Assembly (NCBI RefSeq): GCF_017094465.1
Contig: NZ_CP064791.1
Location: forward strand, 1,240,001 to 1,304,000
Source of the DNA: Halapricum desulfuricans
GTDB lineage: Archaea; Halobacteriota; Halobacteria; Halobacteriales; Haloarculaceae
Length of the DNA stretch: 64,000 nt
Direction: 5' to 3'
Below, in pieces: positions 58,766 to 64,000 of this stretch. The first letter of the stretch is position 1. Each line of letters starts with the position of its first letter. The notes under the pieces were generated by a model. It did not search any database. It saw only the letters and a list, made by a program, of their open reading frames with translations, and was not told the DNA's origin. The translations under genes and the position numbers were made by a program.

Positions 58766-59224
58766 ATGGCGTCACAGGAGTCCGAACCTGCCGTGACGGT
58801 CGCGGGAGACAGCGAGGTCGTGCTCGCTGACACGCCGGCGACCCGCGAGCGGTTCCCGTGGCAGACCCGCGGGTTCACAATCAACTGCCACTCCGGGCGC
58901 GAGATCGAGGGGCGCTGGAGCGGGGTCCCGATCGCGCCGGTGGCCGAAGCCGCACAATTCCCGCCCGAGACCACACATCTGCTGCTGACCGCGGACGACG
59001 GATATCGAGTCTGCATCGACGCCTGGTTCGGCCTCGATGGGTTCGTCGGGTTCGTCTGCGAGGAACTCACCGTCGAAGGTGGCGAGGCGTACGCCCTGCG
59101 TGAGACGCCGCGGTTTCTGGCCCCGGAGATCGACTCCTCGCGGACGATCCGGAACCTCTCGGCGATCAAGGCGACCAAACTGCAACCCGGAGAGGACGCT
59201 CGTGACTACGAGACCGGTCATTGA
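58766..59224 (+). CDS. Small sulfite-oxidase-fold (molybdopterin-binding domain-like) protein
   Basis: The 152-residue protein from ATG 58766 (MASQESEPAVTVAGD) contains INCHSGREIEGRWSGVPIAPV and TTHLLLTADDGYRVCIDAW, patterns seen in the molybdopterin-binding domain of sulfite-oxidase-like enzymes, including the W-x-G-V-P segment. It is shorter than a full domain and the canonical pterin Cys is not clearly placed (Cys in INCHSG is a candidate). It could be a cofactor carrier, a regulator or a degenerate enzyme. It lies between aor and the tungstate transporter, on the opposite strand. Confidence 0.65.
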   Translation: MASQESEPAVTVAGDSEVVLADTPATRERFPWQTRGFTINCHSGREIEGRWSGVPIAPVAEAAQFPPETTHLLLTADDGYRVCIDAWFGLDGFVGFVCEELTVEGGEAYALRETPRFLAPEIDSSRTIRNLSAIKATKLQPGEDARDYETGH

Positions 59225-59244
59225 TCGGTGTCGAGGGTGACCGA

Positions 59245-60057
59245 TCAGTAGACCAATTCCCCTGCAATAAACTTCCGGGTGCGCGGATCCGACGGCTCCT
59301 CGAAAATCGTCGCCGTCGGGCCGACCTCGGTGATCGTCTCGCCGAGCAGGACCGCCACCCGGTCGGCGACGCGCTCGGCCTGATGCATGTCGTGGGTGGC
59401 CACGACGACGCCGATACCTCGGTTTCGCGCCTCGGCGATCGCCTCCTCGATGACGGCGGTGTTTCGCGGATCGAGGTCGGAGGTCGGCTCGTCGAGCAAC
59501 AGCACGTCGGGGTCGTACGCCAGCGCGCGGGCGAAGGAGACGCGCTGGGCTTCCCCGCCCGAGAGCGACTCCGCCTGCTGGTCGGTCTTGTCCCGTAACT
59601 CGACGACGCCGAGCGCTTCGTGGACGGCCTCGGCGGTCCCGTTGGCACTGAGTATCGACTGCAGGCCAGCACGGACCCGTTCGGACCAGGACCGGCGGAC
59701 TCGAAGTCCGTACTCGACGTTGCGGGCGACCGAAGTGTCGAAGAGATTCGCCTCCTGAAAGACCATCCCGATGCGCCGGCGCAGCGAGAGCCGTTCGGAC
59801 GTGCCGACGCCCCAGGCCTCGGTCCCGTCGAAGGTGACAGTCCCGGCGTCCGGCTCGAGCGCGAGCGCGAGCGTCCGCAACAGCGTCGACTTGCCGACGC
59901 CCGAGGGCCCGATGACAGCGACGACCTCGCCACTGCCGATGGCGAGTGAGAGGTCGCGAAACACCGTTTCGTCCCCGTAGGACTGGGCGAGGTCTGTCGC
60001 CCGGAGCGTTGCGTTTCGCGTGTGTGACTGTACGCGTTCAGGTTCCCGGAGCATCAT
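59245..60057 (-). CDS. tupC: Tungstate ABC transporter ATP-binding protein (TupC-like)
   Basis: The 270-residue ATPase has Walker [10 protein letters not shown] (about 52-60), signature [15 protein letters not shown], Walker [13 protein letters not shown] and [11 protein letters not shown]. It lacks the long TOBE tail of ModC and so resembles TupC. The start overlaps the permease stop by 4 bases. It energises tungstate uptake needed for the AOR tungstopterin. Confidence 0.9.
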   Translation of the reverse strand: MMLREPERVQSHTRNATLRATDLAQSYGDETVFRDLSLAIGSGEVVAVIGPSGVGKSTLLRTLALALEPDAGTVTFDGTEAWGVGTSERLSLRRRIGMVFQEANLFDTSVARNVEYGLRVRRSWSERVRAGLQSILSANGTAEAVHEALGVVELRDKTDQQAESLSGGEAQRVSFARALAYDPDVLLLDEPTSDLDPRNTAVIEEAIAEARNRGIGVVVATHDMHQAERVADRVAVLLGETITEVGPTATIFEEPSDPRTRKFIAGELVY

Positions 60058-60773
60058 CGGACCCCCTGATCGCCGAGTCGGACGACGACGGCGTTGATCA
60101 CCAGCACGAGCGCGAGCAGGATCGCCCCGAGCACCATCGCCGTCTCGTATTTCCCCTGCCGGGCCTCGAGCTGGATGGCGGTCGTCAGCGTCCGGGTCTT
60201 GGAGACCCCGTCCGCGCCGGTGATGTTGCCCCCGACGATCAGCACGGACCCGACCTCGCTGATCGCGCGGCCGAACCCGGCCAGGATCGCCGTCGCGATC
60301 CCGTAGCGCGCCTCCTTGAGAACGACCAGCGCCACGTCGAGGCGCGTCCCGCCGAGGACGTGGGCGGCGTCGCGAACGCGATCGTTCACGCCGGTGATGG
60401 CGGCGAGGCTGATCGCGGTGATCGGCGGCGTCGCGAGCACGAACTGCGAGATTATCATCGCCTCCTTGGTGAAGATCAGCTCCAGCGATCCCAGCGGTCC
60501 CTGATTGGAAACGAGAAACAGCACGGCAAGTCCGACGACCACGCTGGGAAAGCCCATACCAGTGTTGATCACCGATTTCACGAACTGTCGACCGGGGAAC
60601 GCAGAAAACCCCATCACGATCGCAACCGGGACGCTGACCAGCGTGCTCAACGCGACGGCGGTGAGGCTCACGTACAGCGAGACGTAGATGATGCTCCAGA
60701 CATAGCCGTCTCTGAACGGGAGATCGAAGACGGCCGCCAGCGGATGTTCGATCAGTTCCAGTAGCACGATCAC
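60054..60773 (-). CDS. tupB: Tungstate ABC transporter permease (TupB-like)
   Basis: A GTG start at 60773, overlapping the tupA stop as GTGA, gives 239 residues. An in-frame GTG at 60797 is also possible. About five to six helices are seen, with the permease EAA-like loop [19 protein letters not shown] and the conserved [18 protein letters not shown], a TupB/WtpB hallmark. It forms the membrane channel with TupC. Its order after tupA is the usual one. Confidence 0.88.
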   Translation of the reverse strand: MIVLLELIEHPLAAVFDLPFRDGYVWSIIYVSLYVSLTAVALSTLVSVPVAIVMGFSAFPGRQFVKSVINTGMGFPSVVVGLAVLFLVSNQGPLGSLELIFTKEAMIISQFVLATPPITAISLAAITGVNDRVRDAAHVLGGTRLDVALVVLKEARYGIATAILAGFGRAISEVGSVLIVGGNITGADGVSKTRTLTTAIQLEARQGKYETAMVLGAILLALVLVINAVVVRLGDQGVR

Positions 60774-61717
60774 TCCTCGGTCGAGTCGCTGCTCCACCCC
60801 TCGGGAACGTACTGCTGGAAGTTCGGGTTCTCGGAGATCGCCTCGGGATAGAACAGCTGTTCGCCGTTACTCTCGTAGTCCGAGATCGCGTCCTGTGTGT
60901 CGGGGCTGGTGAGCCAGCCGATGTAGGCCATCGCGAGGTCGTAGTTGGCGTTGTCGTGGATCGCGGGATTGACCGCCATGACGCCGTAGGGATTGGCGAG
61001 GATCTCCGGCCCGTCCTCGATGGGGCCTTGCACCAGAATGACCAGGTTGGTATCCGCGCGCCGAGAGAGGAAGGTCCCGCGGTCCGAGAGGGTGTACGCG
61101 CTCTGCTGGTTGGCGATGTTCAGCGCCTCGCCCATCCCGGACCCGGTCTCCTGATACCAGCCCCCGCCGGGTTCGGTCCCGGCGGCTTCCCAGAGGTTCA
61201 GCTCCTTGGTGTGGGTGCCGGAGTTGTCCCCGCGCGAGACGAACGTCTCCCCCGCCTCGGCGATGGCGGTGAGCGCCTCGGTCGCCGAATCCATCCCGTC
61301 GATCCCCGCCGGATCGCTCTCCGGGCCGACGATGACGAAGTCGTTGAACATGAGGTCCCGACGGTTGACGCCGTACCCGTTCCGCATGAACTCGTCTTCG
61401 AGGCCGCGGGCGTGGACCATCACAACGTCGGAGTCGCCGTTGCGGGCCGACTCGAGCGCGGCTCCCGTCCCCTGTGCGACCGGGTCGACCTCGACGCCGT
61501 ACAGCCCCTCGAAGTCGGGGTGGATCGCATCGAGCAACCCCGTGTCGTAGGTGCTCGTCGTCGTCGTGAGCGTCAGGGTTTCGCCGGCGACACCCGGCCG
61601 GCCAGTATCGTCATCAAGTCGGCCACAGCCGGCGGTGATCGCCACGGCGCCTGTACCCGCCGCCGCGAGAAACTCCCGGCGGGTGTGCTCGTCGTGACTC
61701 GTGTGCTCGGCACTCAT
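60770..61717 (-). CDS. tupA: Tungstate-binding Tat protein (TupA-like)
   Basis: The 315-residue protein has a twin-arginine leader ([13 protein letters not shown]) with a lipobox-like ITAGCG. The tungstate site loops are [18 protein letters not shown] (residues 48-65) and [15 protein letters not shown] (about 155-170), characteristic TupA motifs (TTTS and RGDxSGTH). The Tat leader suggests folding before export. First gene of the tupABC operon. An inverted repeat resembling a ModE box lies 12 bases before its ATG. Confidence 0.92.
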   Translation of the reverse strand: MSAEHTSHDEHTRREFLAAAGTGAVAITAGCGRLDDDTGRPGVAGETLTLTTTTSTYDTGLLDAIHPDFEGLYGVEVDPVAQGTGAALESARNGDSDVVMVHARGLEDEFMRNGYGVNRRDLMFNDFVIVGPESDPAGIDGMDSATEALTAIAEAGETFVSRGDNSGTHTKELNLWEAAGTEPGGGWYQETGSGMGEALNIANQQSAYTLSDRGTFLSRRADTNLVILVQGPIEDGPEILANPYGVMAVNPAIHDNANYDLAMAYIGWLTSPDTQDAISDYESNGEQLFYPEAISENPNFQQYVPEGWSSDSTEE

Positions 61718-61728
61718 TACTGTCTATC

Positions 61729-61750
61729 GTTATGTCTAACACGACATAAC
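61729..61750 (-). promoter_or_regulatory. ModE-box-like inverted repeat upstream of tupA
   Basis: GTTATGTC and GACATAAC form perfect 8-base arms around a 6-base spacer (TAACAC). Bacterial ModE sites are roughly GTTATAT-N6-ATATAAC, so the arms and spacing agree well. It is 12 bases before the tupA ATG, where a bound regulator would block a leaderless start. The regulator gene is not in the window. Confidence 0.65.
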
Positions 61751-61806
61751 TATTGCTGTTCATTTTTACTGATGGATGGGTGGCGCTGGCGGTCTGTTCC
61801 CGACAC

Positions 61807-62610
61807 ATGTCGAAAGGCACTTTTCAGGTCCCGAACAGAGTTCGGGTAGTGAGTCGCACTGTCGGTCTCGTGGTTCCGGCATACGAACCGGATGTCGATC
61901 GGCTCCGGGGGTATCTCGAATCGATTCGGGAAACGGGGGTTACGGACGAGATTCACGTCGAGCTGGACGATCCGACCGCCTCGACGCCCGAGATCGGAGT
62001 CGCAGACAGCATCAATCGGGTCAGCGAGCGGCGCGGCAAGGGTGCCGCGATCGCCGCGGGTTTCGACACGCTCTCGACGGACGTGCTTGCGTTCGCCGAC
62101 GCCGACGGCGCGACGGACGCACCGTCGCTCGTGGACGTCATCGAACCCGTCCGGGACGGGTCGGTCGGTCTCGCGGTCGGCTCCCGTCGCCACCCGGACG
62201 CGACGATCACGTCCCACCAGACCGTCATACGGCGACGACTGGGTGACGTGTTCGCGTGGCTCGCCCGCCGGCTGTTGGCGGTCCCGTTGTACGATTACCA
62301 GTGCGGTGCCAAGGCCGTCGGCGCCGACCAGTGGGACGAGATTCGGACGCACATGCACGAGAGCGGCTTCGCGTGGGACCTCGAGTTCGTCGCGGTCGCG
62401 GACGCGCTCGGATACGATATCAGGGAGGTGCCGATCACGTGGGACGACAGTTCGGACTCGACGGTCGATCCGATCAGGACGCCGATCGAGATGGCTATCG
62501 CGATGGGTCGGATCCGACGGCACGTCAAGCCACTCCAGCACCACCAATCCGGATCACAGACTGCTACCTCGTCGGAAAGCGAGAGCTCGACACCCGTCGG
62601 TGACAAGTGA
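61807..62610 (+). CDS. GT2 family glycosyltransferase next to a GtrA-like flippase
   Basis: The 267-residue protein has a GT-A domain: GLVVPAYEPDVDRLRGYL at the start, RGKGAAIAAGFDTL, and the DxD in LAFADADGATDAP (about residues 93-96). The C-terminus has conserved YQCGAKAVG and WDLEFVAVADALG, a pattern of dolichyl-phosphate glucose/mannose synthases (AglJ/AglD-like). ATG 61807 is chosen because the upstream frame runs into the tupA promoter. Overlap with the GtrA gene suggests it makes a lipid-linked sugar that GtrA moves across the membrane. Confidence 0.85.
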   Translation: MSKGTFQVPNRVRVVSRTVGLVVPAYEPDVDRLRGYLESIRETGVTDEIHVELDDPTASTPEIGVADSINRVSERRGKGAAIAAGFDTLSTDVLAFADADGATDAPSLVDVIEPVRDGSVGLAVGSRRHPDATITSHQTVIRRRLGDVFAWLARRLLAVPLYDYQCGAKAVGADQWDEIRTHMHESGFAWDLEFVAVADALGYDIREVPITWDDSSDSTVDPIRTPIEMAIAMGRIRRHVKPLQHHQSGSQTATSSESESSTPVGDK

Positions 62611-63056
62611 TGCGGGCGGTGCTGAGAGCCCTGCTGTCGCCGCGTCGGATCGCGCAGTTCACCTCTGTCGGCGTCGTCGGCGCCGTCAGCGAGACGCTCG
62701 TGGTCGCCGCGCTGACGGCGTGGGGAACGGCCGACCCACTGCTGGCGAAGGCGGTCGGCGCCGAAATCTCGATCTCGCTGATGTTCGTGTTCAACGACCG
62801 GGTGACCTTCGCGACGGAGGGCGTCTCGGACCTCCGACATACTCTCTATCGCTGGGGGCGCTCCCATCTCGTCCGGAGCGGTGGGATCAGTATCGCCTTT
62901 ATCGTCCTCTGGGTGCTGACGACGCAGACCACGATCTCGCTGGTCGTCGCCGGCGCGAACCTGTGGCCGACCGTCGCGAATCTCATCGGGATCGGTGTCG
63001 GCCTCTCCGTCAATTACGTCGCCGAGAGCGTCTTCACCTGGCAGGTCCATCGGTGA
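62610..63056 (+). CDS. GtrA-like membrane protein
   Basis: The 148-residue protein has four hydrophobic helices (about 15-35, 45-62, 85-105, 112-135) and the GtrA pattern: QFTSVGVVGAVSETLV at the start, SLMFVFNDRVTFA in the middle, VNYVAESVFTWQV at the end. GtrA proteins are thought to flip polyprenyl-phosphate-linked sugars. The ATG at 62610 shares one base with the GT2 stop. A GTG one codon earlier is also in frame. Confidence 0.88.
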   Translation: MRAVLRALLSPRRIAQFTSVGVVGAVSETLVVAALTAWGTADPLLAKAVGAEISISLMFVFNDRVTFATEGVSDLRHTLYRWGRSHLVRSGGISIAFIVLWVLTTQTTISLVVAGANLWPTVANLIGIGVGLSVNYVAESVFTWQVHR

Positions 63057-63125
63057 CTGTCTCCGCTGTGGCACACGGATTGACGCTACCGGTGGCTCTT
63101 TTCCGATCGAAGCCGAAGGCCATCT

Positions 63126-63539
63126 ATGAACGAGAAAGCGGGCGTCAGCGATCGCTACCTGATGGCCAGTCCCTGGCCGGTGTTCGTCGCGCTCGGCTTC
63201 GCGTTGACCGAGGTTGGACTCGTCCTGGGGCTGTTCCCGGTCGCGGTCGGCGGCGGGTTGCTCTTCGGTGCCAGCGTTGCCGGGATCCTCACTGAAGCCG
63301 ACTACGTCGCCAGCCTCTGGCAAACCACGGCGTACATCGGAGTGGCACTTGTGGTCGTCGGCGCGGGGCTGATGGCACTCGGCGGCCAGATCGGGATCGA
63401 TCTCGTCGTCGCGTCGATCGACCGCCCGAACGTCGCCGGACACCGACTGCTCAGCCGCGGGCTAGCGGTTGCCGTCGCGGGCGTGCTGCTGATCGCGACC
63501 GGCCTCGCCGGCCGGTTCGGCCAGCACCCGACAGCTTAG
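63126..63539 (+). CDS. Small membrane protein, cytochrome-oxidase-associated type (DUF7541-like)
   Basis: The 137-residue product has four hydrophobic helices (about residues 18-36, 38-56, 68-90, 108-130) and short polar ends. In haloarchaea such proteins (from memory DUF7541) lie directly before cytochrome c oxidase subunit genes together with a DUF6684-like protein. The next gene here fits that order. Probably an assembly or accessory factor. Confidence 0.7.
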   Translation: MNEKAGVSDRYLMASPWPVFVALGFALTEVGLVLGLFPVAVGGGLLFGASVAGILTEADYVASLWQTTAYIGVALVVVGAGLMALGGQIGIDLVVASIDRPNVAGHRLLSRGLAVAVAGVLLIATGLAGRFGQHPTA

Positions 63540-63583
63540 CCGGTACCAACAATCTATTTAGCGCACTACCCCACATCGGTGGT

Positions 63584-63880
63584 ATGACAGAGCGTATCTT
63601 CGACCGGGACACGCTGCTCGATCTCACCGTCAACGTCATCCCGCTGGCCATGCTCGGCTTTTTCCTCGTTGCCTTCCTCGTCTACGCGCCCGGCCCCTTT
63701 GCGTTCGATTCGGTCCTCTCGACCGTCCAGCTGGCGATCGTGTTCACGACGTTCGTCCTGCTCGCCGTGCTCACCTACTACGCCGGGAAGGCCATCGCCG
63801 GCGCGGAGAAAAAACACGGCATCCACGCCGAAACGGCGACCGTCCAGCCCGACGAGGACGACGACTCCGGCACAGCCTAG
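63584..63880 (+). CDS. DUF6684-like small membrane protein, cytochrome-oxidase-associated type
   Basis: The 98-residue protein MTERIFDRDTLLDLTVNVIP has two long helices (about 16-37 and 47-67) and an acidic tail. Its LDLTVN start and GKAIAGAEKKHG segment resemble DUF6684. It follows the DUF7541-like gene by 44 bases with its own A/T-rich leader (ctatttagcgc). A terminal oxidase gene would be expected beyond base 64000. Confidence 0.72.
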   Translation: MTERIFDRDTLLDLTVNVIPLAMLGFFLVAFLVYAPGPFAFDSVLSTVQLAIVFTTFVLLAVLTYYAGKAIAGAEKKHGIHAETATVQPDEDDDSGTA

Positions 63881-64000
63881 CGGTCCGCAACTACTCTCGA
63901 AATCGACCCGTCCAGTGCGGCTATTTTAAACCACCCACTATATCAGGGGTAGTGTTTCAAGGCAAAACCGGAACTGACCCTAACATTTCTTTACCCCCCA
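63881..64000. other. Right-end intergenic segment with promoter-like sequence
   Basis: No frame begins here. A/T-rich cttttaaa-type and actatatc sequences near 63925-63945 may be a promoter for a gene beyond the window, which is not seen. Confidence 0.35.

Noticed and set aside
61892-63295. 467-residue plus-strand frame rich in Arg and Ser
   Set aside because: It overlaps the GT2 and GtrA genes in another frame. Composition is unlike haloarchaeal proteins.
1-64000. CRISPR array
   Set aside because: No regularly spaced identical repeats and no cas genes were seen. The multi-hairpin elements are not evenly spaced and have no unique spacers.

Overview
The window is a contiguous piece of a haloarchaeal (class Halobacteria) chromosome. 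The evidence is GC-rich DNA, strongly acidic predicted proteins, Tat-type lipoprotein signals, leaderless promoters, and marker families such as the HalX receiver, CheF, Bat-type HTH_10, HalOD1, a DacZ-type diadenylate cyclase, a SAMP-like ubiquitin-fold protein and the cytochrome-oxidase-associated small membrane proteins at the right end. The genus cannot be fixed from sequence alone.

Layout. 1-2.1 kb: the start of an NDH-2-like flavoprotein running off the left edge, and a TrmB regulator. 2.1-13.7 kb: an apparent iron regulon. It has a Tat lipoprotein and a GT2 glycosyltransferase on a divergent promoter; a five-gene operon (Fe-type substrate-binding protein, permease, ATPase, GT-C-like membrane glycosyltransferase, gluconate-2-dehydrogenase-subunit-3-like protein); an RGP/UDP-arabinopyranose-mutase-like glycosyltransferase; two small conserved genes; a 49-residue protein; and dpsA. 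Three near-identical operators, TTTAGGC-N2-GCCTAA(A/T), and two degenerate ones sit in the promoters. 13.9-16.9 kb: tyrS and a solo AbrB-TnpB element that seems to split a small gene. 17-28 kb: sugar nucleotidyltransferase, GT4, ADP-forming acetate-CoA ligase with its DRTGG partner, dacZ-mscS, an orphan dhaK, a CoA-disulfide-reductase-like flavoprotein and another GT2. 28-45.9 kb: cheF, small membrane genes with a winged-helix regulator, pilin, rtcB, DoxX, a lactate-utilisation (LUD) pair, mbf1, HalX, tpiA, dinB, citrate synthase, two RNase-H-fold proteins and a methyltransferase. 45.9-50.3 kb: a complete IS605-type element (tnpA, RHH gene, tnpB), a tRNA-Gly(UCC) surrounded by tRNA fragments, and a decayed signalling locus. 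50.3-55 kb: aminotransferase, SHOCT protein, purL, and a receiver-PAS protein. 55-61.8 kb: a tungsten module (MoaD/SAMP-like protein, MoaD-related protein, aldehyde:ferredoxin oxidoreductase, a small sulfite-oxidase-fold protein, and a tungstate ABC transporter preceded by a ModE-like inverted repeat). 61.8-64 kb: GT2, GtrA, and two small membrane proteins usually found beside cytochrome oxidase genes.

The strongest novelty candidates are the iron-box regulon that couples Fe uptake to glycosyltransferases, the tungsten locus with its candidate operator, the two TnpB cassettes that each carry a different small DNA-binding partner, and short structured repeats (an 82-bp cruciform and three multi-hairpin elements).
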